Assembly: GCF_026167665.1 (NCBI RefSeq)
Contig: NZ_CP098740.1
Span: 2,232,001-2,296,000, forward strand
Direction of reading: 5' to 3'
Source of the DNA: Streptomyces drozdowiczii
GTDB taxonomy: Bacteria; Actinomycetota; Actinomycetes; Streptomycetales; Streptomycetaceae
Length of the DNA stretch: 64,000 nucleotides
Positions 37,950 to 46,840 of this stretch are shown here, piece by piece (position 1 is the stretch's first letter; each line of letters starts with the position of its first letter). The notes beneath the pieces are model-generated. The model had not been told where the DNA came from, ran no database searches, and saw only the letters and a list, made by a program, of their open reading frames with translations. The translations under genes and the position numbers were made by a program.

Positions 37950-39166
37950 GGGGGGTCTCCAGCGGTTGCTTCGGCGAGCCGGTCCGCGACGTGGCGGATC
38001 AGCCGTTCGAGGTCGGCGCAGTAGACGGAGGGGTTCCGGAAGCCGTTGTCTGCGCGGTAGCGGTGTGCGTAGTGGCCGCCCCCGCACACGGTCAGCAGCG
38101 GGCAGGCGCGGCAGGCGGCGGCGAGCGCGCCGGCCCCCGCCTGGCGGGCGGCCACGCCCGGGTGGCGCAGCGCCTCGTCGAAGGTGTGGTGGAAGACGTC
38201 GAGGCCGGTGGCGGCCGCGCCGTCGTAGGCGGACTTGAGCGAGTCGACCTGCTCGATGGAGCCGTCCGTCTCGATCACGACCGCGTTGACCGGGTCCAGG
38301 CCGAGGGATTCGGTCGCGGCGGGCAGCCCGAGAAGCAGCGCGGAGCACTCCTCGAACAGCCGGATCCGGGTCTCCCGCCGGGGCGCCCCCCACCAGCGGT
38401 CGAAGACGGTGCACAGCCAGTCGCCGTACGGGGTGGGGCGCCCCGGACCGGGAGCGGCGGCAAGGCCGGGCGGCGGGCTGGACCAGTTGCCGTGCGGGAG
38501 CAGGAGGTCCAGGGCCGGAGGGCGCAGGGCGAGCAGTGACTCGTACATCTCCACCGGGTCGGTGCGCGGGTCCACGACGGTGAGGATGCCCGCGTACGCC
38601 TCGGGGTGGTGGTCGGCGAGGAGCCGGGCGCCCCGGGAGGCGGCGGGCCAGGAGGGGCGGCCTGCGTGGTCGGTGCGCAGGGTGTTGTGGGCGGCGAGCC
38701 CGCCGTCGAGGCTGATGCCGACACGGATGCCGTGCCGGGCGAGCGTGTCGATGCCGGCGTCCGTGAGCAGCGTGGCGTTGGTCTGCACGGTGGTGCGTAC
38801 GGCGCAGCCCTCCGGCACGCGTTCGCGCACCGCGTCGGCGAGGGCCGCCAGCCTGCCCGGTCCGGCGAGCAGGGGTTCGCCGCCGTGCAGGACGAGGGCG
38901 ACGCTGCCGAGCCCGTGGGCGGCGGCGTGCTCGGCGATGCGGTCGGCGGTGCGGTCGAGGACGGCGGGCGACGCGGCGGACGGGCGGTCGCGCCAGGTGC
39001 GGTCGGGGCCCTCGTACAGGTAGCAGTAACGGCAGGCCAGGTTGCAGCGGCCGTGCACCTTCACGATGAACTGCCCGAAGGGCACGGGGCCGAAGCCCGG
39101 GGCGTCCGCCGTCCCCTTCGCGTCCCGCTCCGTGTGTCGCCCCCGCGGTGTCGTCCGTCCAGCCAC
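37946..39166 (-). CDS. fxsB: Radical SAM/SPASM peptide maturase of the FxsB type
   Basis: A 406-residue radical SAM enzyme. The cluster motif is C41-NLA-C45-RY-C48 after QFIVKVHGR. GGEPLL, typical of the SAM-binding strand, follows at ~95. The SPASM-type tail has CRACPLLTVCGGGHYAHRY for auxiliary clusters. FxsB enzymes join an aromatic ring carbon to the beta-carbon of the residue two positions on, making three-residue cyclophanes near the C-terminus of FxSxx-COOH peptides. The GTG at 39166 is the longest start; conserved sequence begins near residue 24. It is 163 bp downstream of the precursor gene and coupled to the HExxH gene. Confidence 0.9.
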   Translation of the reverse strand: MAGRTTPRGRHTERDAKGTADAPGFGPVPFGQFIVKVHGRCNLACRYCYLYEGPDRTWRDRPSAASPAVLDRTADRIAEHAAAHGLGSVALVLHGGEPLLAGPGRLAALADAVRERVPEGCAVRTTVQTNATLLTDAGIDTLARHGIRVGISLDGGLAAHNTLRTDHAGRPSWPAASRGARLLADHHPEAYAGILTVVDPRTDPVEMYESLLALRPPALDLLLPHGNWSSPPPGLAAAPGPGRPTPYGDWLCTVFDRWWGAPRRETRIRLFEECSALLLGLPAATESLGLDPVNAVVIETDGSIEQVDSLKSAYDGAAATGLDVFHHTFDEALRHPGVAARQAGAGALAAACRACPLLTVCGGGHYAHRYRADNGFRNPSVYCADLERLIRHVADRLAEATAGDPP

Positions 39167-39252
39167 TCACGCACCCCCGTGCTGTACACCGGCCGGGGCA
39201 CCCCCCGTACCGGCCCGGGGCGAGTGTTCCCGGTGAGGGACAGGGCCAGGCG

Positions 39253-39283
39253 GCACCCGGGCGATGATGTCTCAATCGGGTGC
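39253..39283 (-). promoter_or_regulatory. Inverted repeat between precursor and maturase genes
   Basis: GCACCCG (39253-39259) and CGGGTGC (39277-39283) form a 7-bp stem with a 17-nt loop in the 163-bp gap. A weak attenuator here would allow excess precursor over enzyme, as in many RiPP operons. The stem is short, so this is tentative. Confidence 0.35.
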
Positions 39284-39329
39284 ACCACGGGCCGGAATCG
39301 AGCGTCGGCCCCACCGGCACGGCCTTGGC

Positions 39330-39518
39330 TCAGAACGCGTTGGTGAACCCCCAGAGCATCTCCTTGGGCTGCTCCGCCCGCCCCCGCAGATCCGCCACCA
39401 CCTCGGACAGCACCGGGTGGTCCATCGTCCGCAGGGCCGCCAGGTCCAGGCCCAGCAGGTCCGGCAGTGCACCCGCGCCGGCCGCGCCCGTTCCCTCGTA
39501 CCGTGTCGACTCGCTCAT
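39330..39518 (-). CDS. fxsA: FxSxx-COOH-type precursor peptide with an FTNAF C-terminus
   Basis: A 62-residue peptide. The ATG at 39518 follows GGGGAGG by about 6 bp; a longer frame upstream lacks coding character. The leader is acidic, with the family helix PDLLGLDLAALRTMDHPVL followed by SEVVADLRGRA. The C-terminus is PKEMLWGFTNAF: Phe58-Thr59-Asn60-Ala61-Phe62. In FxSxx-COOH precursors the FxsB enzyme crosslinks Phe and Ser; here Asn stands at the Ser position, a residue known as an acceptor in other three-residue cyclophane peptides (WxN type). It is directly upstream of the maturase gene on the same strand. A second aromatic, Trp56, could also be modified. Confidence 0.85.
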   Translation of the reverse strand: MSESTRYEGTGAAGAGALPDLLGLDLAALRTMDHPVLSEVVADLRGRAEQPKEMLWGFTNAF

Positions 39519-39669
39519 CACGCCTCCCCGTACCGCAGCACCGGGCCGGCCGGTGACCCGCTCGCCGTTGAGCGCGTCCCGCCGGTCCCGCATCCCTGAC
39601 CTGCCGTGTCGCCTGCTGCCTTACGCGCGTGCCGGGGCCCCGGCGCGCTCGCCGTCGGGCGCGCCGCTC

Positions 39670-42600
39670 TCACCGCTCCAGCTCCGCCAGCCGCTCGGCG
39701 GTCGCCTCACCCGCCGCGCCGCCGTTGTCCGGCAGTTTGCGCCACTCCTGGCGGGCCGCCCGGTACGCGTCGCGCGCGGCCCGGGGGCGGCCTGCCCTCT
39801 CGTACGTCATACCCCGCCAGTGGTTGGCTGTAGCGGCCAACTCCACTGCTTCCTGGAGATGTTGTGGACTTTCCTGCTCCGTTTGCGCCTCGCCGGCCGC
39901 GTCGGCGGCCGAGCGGAACGCCTCCGCCGCCTCGTCGCGGCGGGCCGGGCGGTCGAGGACGCCGGCCGCCTGGAGGAGGGCCCGGCCCAGCTCCAGCCAG
40001 CAGCGGGCGGCGGTGAGCGGGGCGGTGGCCTCCTCGGCCGCCAGCTTGAAGAGGTACTCGGCCTCCCGCAGGTCGACCCGGTCCGCCGTGGCGCGGTGGC
40101 GCAGCATCAGGGCCCGGCCCAGCATCAGCAGGCGCTCGGACTGCTGGGCGCCGCCGGCCGGCATCTCGGAGCGGCAGTCGCGCAGCACCCGGACCGCCGC
40201 GCCGATGTGCGCGCCGCCGTCCGGGAGTTCGGCGCGGCGCAGCAGCGTGGCGCCCCATTCGGCGAGCAGGTCGGTGTAGGCGCGGGAGTCGCGGGGGATG
40301 CCCCGGGCCGCGCGGGCGAACCACTCGGTGGCGGCGACGAGTTCGGCCGGGTCGCCGGTGTGTTCGTAGCGGGCGACCCGGACGCGTCCGGCCCGGGTCT
40401 GGAGCTGGGCGCGCTGGCGCTGGTCGCGTACGGTCTCCAGCGCCTGGGCGGTGAGGGTGGCGGCCTCCTCCGGCTCGGCGCCCGAGGCGAGCAGCGCGTC
40501 GACCAGGTCGAGGACGATGCGGACCTCGGTGCCCATGGTCTGCCCCGCGCTCTGGGCGAACGCGGTGCGCAGCGACCGGGCCGACTGGCGGGCGTACTCG
40601 CGGGACTGTTCGCCGTCCTGGGTGGCGCGGGCCAGCTTCAGGAGGGTGCGGCCGTGCTGGAGGGGCAGGACGGCGGGGCGGTTCTCCTGGTCGGGCCAGG
40701 CGTCGGCGAACGCCTCCAGCATCCCGCAGGCGCTCTGGAGCAGGGCCGTGTCGCCGTCGAGCCGCCACTGCGCCTCCAGGGCCCGGACCCGCTCCAGGGT
40801 GAGGCGCAGCGCCTCGCCGGGCTCAAGTCCGGGGCTGGCGCAGGCCGCGGTGTATTCGCGGTCGGCGCGCCGCAGCAGCTCCAGCGCGCCGCGCCGGTCG
40901 CCGCGCCTGCGCCGGTCGTCGGCGGCCGCGTGGAGGACCTTGGCGAGCACCGCGCGTTCCCGGACGGCGCCGGGGCGGGCGGCGGCCCGTTCGGCGGCGC
41001 GTTCGGCCTCTTCGAGGAGGTCGGCACCGCCCTGGACCTCCCACAGGCGCAGCACGCAGCGCGCGTACTCCGCCCAGAGTTCGGTGTCGTCGGCGGGGGC
41101 CGGGGTGTGCTCGGCGGCGCCCCTGAGCAGCTGTACGGCGTCGATCAGGCGCTGCACCATCTTGTCGGTCTCGAAGTGGCGCACGAGTTCCCGCGCGCGG
41201 CGCACGGCGAGGCCGGCGGCCTGGGGGTTGCCGGGCGTCTTGGGCTCCCGGGTGACGAATCGTGGCGGTACGGGCATGAATCGCTCCAGTACGCGGGCTG
41301 CGACTTCGGCAAAGGCGTGGGGGACGCGCGGACCCCCGGGTCTCTCGTTCCCCCCGTTCCCCTCGTTCTCCTCACTGTCGTCGGTTTCCTCGGCCGCCCG
41401 GGCGGCGGGGTCCGTGGCGGGGACCGGCCAGGGGGTGCCGTGCGCGGCGTCGCGGATGGTGCCGTCGCCGAGCTGGGCGTAGGCCAGGGCCGGGAAGTTG
41501 GGCCCGCCCTTGCCGAACCGCTGCTCTATGTACTGCGAACAGTGCTTGAGCACGAGCAGGGCCTCGTCGCGGCCGAGGGGCCCGAGCAGTGCTTCCTGGA
41601 CGTCGGGCTCGAAGACGTACCACTGTCCGCGTCCGGTGCCGCCCTCCTGCCGCTTGAGGAGTCCGCTCAGCAGGACCTCGGCGAGCTCGGAGGGTCCCGA
41701 GTGGGGCAGCATCGTGCGCTGGACGAGTTGCATGACGGGGAGGTAGAGGGGGGCCGCGGCGAGGTAGACGGCGAGCTGTCCGGCCGCCGGGGAGGCCGTC
41801 GAGCGGAACCGGCTGACCAGGTGCAGCGAGGACAGCGCGTCGCCCGGGCGGCGGGCCGGGGCCGCGGGCTGGTCGGCCCGGACCCAGCCGACCGCGCCCG
41901 GCACCGAGGCCGCGCCGGTGCCGGAGAGCAGCCGGGCCCAGGCGGCGAGCGCGTCCGCGACCGGCGGCAGCACGGGGACGGCGAGGGCGCCGGGGTGGGC
42001 GGGGCCCGTCCCGGCGTCGCCGGTGACCTTGAGGAGGGCGGCCCCGGCCGGGCCCTCGCCGCGGGTGAGCGAGCCGAAGGTGACCGGCAGCCGGGTCCGG
42101 TTCCACATGCGCTGCGGCAGCGGCTGGAGCACGGCGACGGGGGCGAGCCGGGCGAGCTGGTGCAGCAGCCGGTGGGCGTGTCCGGTGCGCCAGAGGGGGC
42201 CCGCGCAGTCGCTGACCACGACGGTCACCCGGCGGCCGGTGGGGTCGCTGAGCCGGTCCGCCGAGTGCAGCGGGGCGGCGGTGGGGTCGGGGCTGCGGCT
42301 GACCGTGCAGCCGCCGTCGGGACCGGGGTGGAGGTAGCGCATCTGGACATCCCGGAACGCGCCGATCCGGGCGAAGATCTGCTGGAGTTCCTCGAACAGC
42401 CGGTCCCAGACCAGCATCGAGGAGGAGGCGTCCATCACGCACTGCACGACGGCGTCGCCGCGCCGGACGCCCCGGAAGACGGGCATGACCACGCCCCCGG
42501 CGCGGGCGCTGCGTTCGGCGGTCGCCGACTCGTCCAGGACCTGGCGCAAGGGCGCGGAGACCGGGCGGTAGCGCTGCAACGGGCGGAGCGCGCGGGTCAG

Positions 42601-43077
42601 TTCGAGGGCGGCGGGCAGGACGGGCGCGGCCGGTACGCCGAGGGGCAGCACGGCGGCGTGGGCGTCCGCGCCGGGCCGGATGTCCTCCGGGTCCGGTGGA
42701 GCGTCCGGTGAGCCGGGCCGGGTGCGGCCGGGGACGGGGTGCAGGGAGATCCGCTCGCCGTCGCCCGGTGCGGGCGTCTCCTCGCGCCGGGCGGCCCGGT
42801 CCTCGTCCGGGGTGCGGGCGTCCGGGGTGGCGGTGCGGCGGGGGTCGGGGCGGTCTTCGGAGGGGCGGTGGCCGGGGCGCGCGGGGTCCGGGCCGGTCCC
42901 CTCCCCGGGCGCGGCGGCGCGGCGGGTCCACCGGGCCAGCCAGAGGGCGTCGCAGAGCTGTTCGACGTCCGGGTCGAGCCCGGCGCCGCGCAGCCGCGCG
43001 ACCAGCTCGGGCAGTAAGCCGCCGTCGTGGGTTTCCGGGGCACCGCCGCCGTCGGTCCTGTCCGCCGCACCGGACAT
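39670..43077 (-). CDS. SAV_2336-type protein: vWA domain with helical repeats
   Basis: A 1,135-residue protein. The N-terminus has the SAV_2336 motif (LVARLRGAGLDPDVEQLCDALWLARW, split by the window of residues 26-50). After a disordered linker a vWA-like domain has an intact MIDAS, Asp216-x-Ser218-x-Ser220 (VMDASSSM), and VTVVVSDCAGPLW. The last ~550 residues are TPR-like helical repeats. It is encoded 7 bp downstream of the MoxR ATPase gene and is its vWA partner. Proteins of this type belong to the vWA-MoxR-VMAP ternary conflict systems described by Aravind and colleagues. The MIDAS probably binds a partner or substrate that the ATPase remodels. Confidence 0.8.
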   Translation of the reverse strand: MSGAADRTDGGGAPETHDGGLLPELVARLRGAGLDPDVEQLCDALWLARWTRRAAAPGEGTGPDPARPGHRPSEDRPDPRRTATPDARTPDEDRAARREETPAPGDGERISLHPVPGRTRPGSPDAPPDPEDIRPGADAHAAVLPLGVPAAPVLPAALELTRALRPLQRYRPVSAPLRQVLDESATAERSARAGGVVMPVFRGVRRGDAVVQCVMDASSSMLVWDRLFEELQQIFARIGAFRDVQMRYLHPGPDGGCTVSRSPDPTAAPLHSADRLSDPTGRRVTVVVSDCAGPLWRTGHAHRLLHQLARLAPVAVLQPLPQRMWNRTRLPVTFGSLTRGEGPAGAALLKVTGDAGTGPAHPGALAVPVLPPVADALAAWARLLSGTGAASVPGAVGWVRADQPAAPARRPGDALSSLHLVSRFRSTASPAAGQLAVYLAAAPLYLPVMQLVQRTMLPHSGPSELAEVLLSGLLKRQEGGTGRGQWYVFEPDVQEALLGPLGRDEALLVLKHCSQYIEQRFGKGGPNFPALAYAQLGDGTIRDAAHGTPWPVPATDPAARAAEETDDSEENEGNGGNERPGGPRVPHAFAEVAARVLERFMPVPPRFVTREPKTPGNPQAAGLAVRRARELVRHFETDKMVQRLIDAVQLLRGAAEHTPAPADDTELWAEYARCVLRLWEVQGGADLLEEAERAAERAAARPGAVRERAVLAKVLHAAADDRRRRGDRRGALELLRRADREYTAACASPGLEPGEALRLTLERVRALEAQWRLDGDTALLQSACGMLEAFADAWPDQENRPAVLPLQHGRTLLKLARATQDGEQSREYARQSARSLRTAFAQSAGQTMGTEVRIVLDLVDALLASGAEPEEAATLTAQALETVRDQRQRAQLQTRAGRVRVARYEHTGDPAELVAATEWFARAARGIPRDSRAYTDLLAEWGATLLRRAELPDGGAHIGAAVRVLRDCRSEMPAGGAQQSERLLMLGRALMLRHRATADRVDLREAEYLFKLAAEEATAPLTAARCWLELGRALLQAAGVLDRPARRDEAAEAFRSAADAAGEAQTEQESPQHLQEAVELAATANHWRGMTYERAGRPRAARDAYRAARQEWRKLPDNGGAAGEATAERLAELER

Positions 43078-43084
43078 CAGAGCC

Positions 43085-44110
43085 TCACCTCGGCCGGTCG
43101 AGTCGCTGGATGAGCAGGTCGGCGAGCCGGTCGCGGCCCGCCGGTGACGCGGCGTGCGTGAGGTATATGGCGTTCAGCAGCTGGTCGGTGGCGAGGAGTT
43201 CGGTGCGGGACCGTTCCAGGAAGTGGGCGATCAGGTCGTCGCTGGCGCGGGCCGCCTCCTCGCCGAGGTGGGCCTTGACGAAGGAGGCGAGGCGCTTGTG
43301 GTCGGGGCGGCCGAGTTCCAGGTGGATGCAGCGGCGCATCAGCGGGGCCGGGAAGTCCCGTTCGCCGTTGCTGGTGAGCACGACGAAGGGGAAGGCCCGG
43401 CACTGCACCCGGCCGCCCTTGATGCGGACCTTGTTGCCGTCGTGGTCGAGCACGTCCGCCTCGCCGTCGGGCAGCCGGTCCGCGATCCGTTCCAGCTCGG
43501 GGATGGCGAACTCGCCCTCCTCCAGGACGTTCAGCAGGTCGTTGGGCAGGTCGATGTCGCTCTTGTCCAGCTCGTCGATGAGCAGGACGCGCGGCCGGTC
43601 CGAGGGCAGCAGCGCGGTGCCGAGCGGCCCGAGCCGGATGTAACTGCCCACGCTCTGCGCCGCGTCGGCCCCGGCACCGCCGCCGGCCGCCGCGTGCGAG
43701 GCGATCTGGACGTCCTGGAGCCTGGCGATGGCGTCGTAGTGGTAGAGGCCGTCCTGGAGGGTGGTGCGGCTGACCACGGGCCAGCGCAGCACCTTGCCGA
43801 GTTCGAGCTCGCGCGCCACGGAGTGGGCCAGGGTGCTCTTGCCGGCGCCCGGGTCCCCGGTGACGAGCAGGGGACGCCGCAGGTACAGCGCGGCGTTGAT
43901 CATCTCCAGTTCCTCGGCGCCGGGCCGGTGCTCCTCGGCGACGCGCCCGGGGATGCCGAGCCGCCGGTCGGCGGACTCGCCGCCGTCCGCCCCGTCGGCC
44001 CCGCGGCCTCCGGTGAAGTCGCGCCAGGGCGGCGGGGGCGGCAGCTGGGGCACCTCGTCGTGCGGTTCGCCGATGCCCCGGTAGATGAGCCACTCGCTCG
44101 GTTCACTCAT
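43085..44110 (-). CDS. MoxR-family AAA+ ATPase
   Basis: A 341-residue AAA+ protein. Walker A is GDPGAGKST (85-93), Walker B is LLIDELDKSDIDLP, followed by the sensor segment VLTSNGERDFP and the arginine region APLMRRCIHLE. MoxR ATPases pair with vWA proteins to remodel or insert metals into clients; the partner is the SAV_2336-type protein encoded immediately downstream. It begins a new transcription unit or follows the trypsin gene after a 130-bp gap. The first 75 residues are disordered and acidic. Confidence 0.92.
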   Translation of the reverse strand: MSEPSEWLIYRGIGEPHDEVPQLPPPPPWRDFTGGRGADGADGGESADRRLGIPGRVAEEHRPGAEELEMINAALYLRRPLLVTGDPGAGKSTLAHSVARELELGKVLRWPVVSRTTLQDGLYHYDAIARLQDVQIASHAAAGGGAGADAAQSVGSYIRLGPLGTALLPSDRPRVLLIDELDKSDIDLPNDLLNVLEEGEFAIPELERIADRLPDGEADVLDHDGNKVRIKGGRVQCRAFPFVVLTSNGERDFPAPLMRRCIHLELGRPDHKRLASFVKAHLGEEAARASDDLIAHFLERSRTELLATDQLLNAIYLTHAASPAGRDRLADLLIQRLDRPR

Positions 44111-44240
44111 AGCGTGTCCCTCGTTGTCACCCGTCCGCCAGGGGCGGCCTGCGTCGGACGTGCCCTACCGTATCGATCCGGCTCAACACCCGTAAGTGGA
44201 AAGCCAGTTCGCTTACCCGACTGATGCCCCGCACGGTGGC

Positions 44241-46307
44241 TCACGGCGCCTCCAGGAAGTCGGAACCCGGCAGCGGTCGGTGCGGATCGTCGTAGTAGAG
44301 GGCCGCGCCGGCGGACCAGTACGTCTCCGTCCGCCCCGCGCTCACCCCGCGTCTCAGTTCATGGATCTTCCACGGCAGCCGGTCGTGGGTGCGGGTGTCC
44401 GACACCGCCTCGGCCACGCGCCGGTGGAACTCCTTGCAGACCGTGTCGCCCTCCGCCGTGCGCCGCTGGAGCAGCGCCACGCCGAAGCCGCTGTCGAGCA
44501 GCCGCACCACCCCGGCCGTCACCTCGGGGTCCGGCAGGCTGCCGTAGCGGCACAGGACGGGCACGGTCCCGTGGGCCAGGGTGCGCAGCCGCGCCGACTC
44601 CGGTACACGTACCCGCAATTCGTCCTCGCAGTCGACCACCTCGGCCCGGATCGCGGCCGCGAGCCCCGCGTCCCACCGGGCGGGCCGCTCCTCGGCCGCC
44701 CCCTGGTACGGGCTGCGCAGCACCACCGGGCGTACGGCTCCGAGCCGCGTCCCGGACGGCGGCAGCACCCAGTCGTCCACCGGGAGCCCGAAGAGCGCGG
44801 GCGCGACGACGACCTGGAGCATGGCGGGGCTGTCCGGTTCGTCGCACCGCCGGAACGCCTCGGTCAGCGCGGCGGCGAGCCGGTCCGGCACGGTGCCGAG
44901 CGGCACGCCGCGGCTGTCCTCGTCCACGGGCTCGGCCTCCGCGGCCCGGCGGTCCACGGCGACCCGCCAGTCGTACTGGTCGCGGGCCCAGCCCTGGAGG
45001 TCCACATGGAGCACGACGCAGTCGCGTTCGCCGTAGCGGACGGGATCGCCCGCCGGGGCGCGGGCGGCCCGCTGGCGGTTCTGTTCCAGGCGGAGCCGGA
45101 TCGCGGCCCACTCCACGTCGAGCTGCCGCCGAAGGTCGCGGGGGAGTTCGGTGTCGGCGATGCGCTTGACCCAGCCCCAGAGCGCCTTGGCGTTGCGCAC
45201 CGAGAGCTGGCCGCAGGGGCGGTCCGCCGCGAGGACGCCCATGCAGTAGCGGACGATCAGCTCGAACCGGGCCTCGCGGTCGCGGGCGCGGGCGTCGTAG
45301 AGCGCGCCGAGTCCGTCGCGCCAGCCGCGCGGGGCCGGTCGGTGGTCGCGGGCGTACACCCCGGGCAGCCGGTCGAGCAGCGTCAGCAGCGACCGGGTGC
45401 TGGCCGGGGGCGACAGCTCCGCGAGGCGGCCGAGGAGTTCGGCGCGCAGCTTGGGGCCGAGGATGCCGCCGGGCGGGTCGGGCAGGTCGCTCTGCGCGTC
45501 GGTCCAGGTCCGCTCGGTGCCGGCGGAGCTGGTGTGCCGGTCGGCGTGGTAGCGGTCGTGGGCGTGGAAGACGGACTGGTATATGTCGTCGGTCTCGGTC
45601 TCGACGGGCCCGGCCGGCACCTCCAGGGTGCGCAGCCGCTCGACGCCGACGGCGGTGCCGCCCTGGTGGCCGTTGATCTGCGACTTGATGACGCCGACGA
45701 CCTCGCCCCGGGCCAGGTCGACCAGGGGGCCGCCGGACATGCCGAGCTCCACCCAGTCGCCGTCGATCCTGACGACCTGTTCGGCGTCGCCCGATCCCCC
45801 GTACGAGCCCTTGACGACGCAGACGCCGCTGCGGTTCCGGAGCCCGCCGCCCTGGACGGGCGCCCAGCCGACGCAGCGCACCTCGCGGCTGCGGAGCAGG
45901 GCCTCGGACCGCTCGGTGACGTACACGCAGGGGTGCTCGACGGGGCGCTGGAGCTGGATCAGCGCGAGGTCGGGGGCCGGCCAGCCGCCCGGGCCGGGGG
46001 GCCGGGTGCCGGGCAGGGCGGCGACGACACGGCCCGGCACCTCGGTCAGTTCCGCGCTGTAGCGGTCCTCCTTGAACCACACGCCCACCATGCCCCCCTC
46101 CCCCCGCGTCGCCACATGCGCACAGGTGAGGACCCAGCTGGGTGCGACGAAGAATCCGCTGCCCAGGAAGTCCCCTTCCGGCCCGTCCTGGGCATACCCG
46201 GACGGCGGGCGATGGATGCGTACGGTGGCGTCCTGGACGAGGTCCATGAGGGCGGCCTGGGCGGGACCGAGGGCCCCCTCTGCGCCCCCCTGTTCCCCGA
46301 AGGTCAT
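44241..46307 (-). CDS. Trypsin-like serine protease fused to a VMAP-like C-terminal domain
   Basis: A 688-residue protein. The protease domain (~25-215) has a complete triad: His64 (VLTCAHVA), Asp113 (PDLALIQL) and Ser191 (GMSGGP). There is no signal peptide, so it acts inside the cell. The rest is helical then alpha/beta and resembles the C-terminal domains of vWA-MoxR-associated proteins (VVLHVDLQGWARDQYDW, ALLQRRTAEGDTVCKEF, WKIHELRRGVSAG). In such ternary systems the VMAP protein links the MoxR/vWA pair to an effector; here the effector protease is in the same chain. It overlaps the upstream Trypco1 gene by 4 bp. An active protease in the cytoplasm must be kept silent until a trigger. Confidence 0.82.
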   Translation of the reverse strand: MTFGEQGGAEGALGPAQAALMDLVQDATVRIHRPPSGYAQDGPEGDFLGSGFFVAPSWVLTCAHVATRGEGGMVGVWFKEDRYSAELTEVPGRVVAALPGTRPPGPGGWPAPDLALIQLQRPVEHPCVYVTERSEALLRSREVRCVGWAPVQGGGLRNRSGVCVVKGSYGGSGDAEQVVRIDGDWVELGMSGGPLVDLARGEVVGVIKSQINGHQGGTAVGVERLRTLEVPAGPVETETDDIYQSVFHAHDRYHADRHTSSAGTERTWTDAQSDLPDPPGGILGPKLRAELLGRLAELSPPASTRSLLTLLDRLPGVYARDHRPAPRGWRDGLGALYDARARDREARFELIVRYCMGVLAADRPCGQLSVRNAKALWGWVKRIADTELPRDLRRQLDVEWAAIRLRLEQNRQRAARAPAGDPVRYGERDCVVLHVDLQGWARDQYDWRVAVDRRAAEAEPVDEDSRGVPLGTVPDRLAAALTEAFRRCDEPDSPAMLQVVVAPALFGLPVDDWVLPPSGTRLGAVRPVVLRSPYQGAAEERPARWDAGLAAAIRAEVVDCEDELRVRVPESARLRTLAHGTVPVLCRYGSLPDPEVTAGVVRLLDSGFGVALLQRRTAEGDTVCKEFHRRVAEAVSDTRTHDRLPWKIHELRRGVSAGRTETYWSAGAALYYDDPHRPLPGSDFLEAP

Positions 46308-46840
46308 GCCCCGCCGCCGTCGGGGTCGTCCGCACCGCCGGGGTGTGCCGGTGCGCCGGGGGGTGCCCCGGCGGGCGGGAAGCCGGGAGGTGCACCGGCG
46401 CCCGGCGGCGTGGCGGGGGGCGCGAAGGGCGGGGCCGTCTGCGCCGGTACGGGGGCGGGCGGGGGCGCGTCGATGGGCGGCCCGCCGCCGTTCCAGGTCA
46501 GCGTGACCGTGATGGCGCCCTTGGCCTCGCCGTCCGCGAGCAGCCCGACGACCTTCCCGGCCTTGGCGGTCAGCTCGATGCCGAACTCGACGCTCACCTC
46601 GTCCGGCCGCACCGCGCGCAACGGCACGGCGAGCGAGCGCGCCACGCCGGTCACCACGGAGTGCAGGCTCTCGACCCGGGCCTGCACCTGGTCCGCGATG
46701 TCCCCGAACCCGGTGTCCGTATAGGTCGGACCGCCCCCGGGCGCCGGCCCGGTCAGCTCCTCGGCCCCGGAGATCCTGGCCCAGACCGGTGTGCCGTCCG
46801 GCAGCTCAATGCGCGTAATACGGGACCCACTGTCACCCAT
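46304..46840 (-). CDS. Trypsin-co-occurring protein (CU044_2847/Trypco1 family), arm B
   Basis: A 178-residue protein. Order: N-terminal strands (ITRIELPDGTPVWARI), a helical middle, the family core DEVSVEFGIELTAKAGKVV and AKGAITVTLTW, and a Pro/Gly-rich tail (~130-178). The CU044_2847 family is found beside trypsin-like proteases, here overlapping by 4 bp. It is the first gene of the minus-strand cluster, and its promoter should lie in the 113-bp divergent gap to 46954. The function is unknown; an adaptor or inhibitor of the neighbouring protease is plausible. Confidence 0.82.
   Translation of the reverse strand: MGDSGSRITRIELPDGTPVWARISGAEELTGPAPGGGPTYTDTGFGDIADQVQARVESLHSVVTGVARSLAVPLRAVRPDEVSVEFGIELTAKAGKVVGLLADGEAKGAITVTLTWNGGGPPIDAPPPAPVPAQTAPPFAPPATPPGAGAPPGFPPAGAPPGAPAHPGGADDPDGGGA

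Noticed and set aside
39280..42711. A long plus-strand frame across the SAV_2336-type gene
   Set aside because: Antisense shadow; its sequence consists of Gly/Ala/Arg-rich runs and it crosses the precursor gene.
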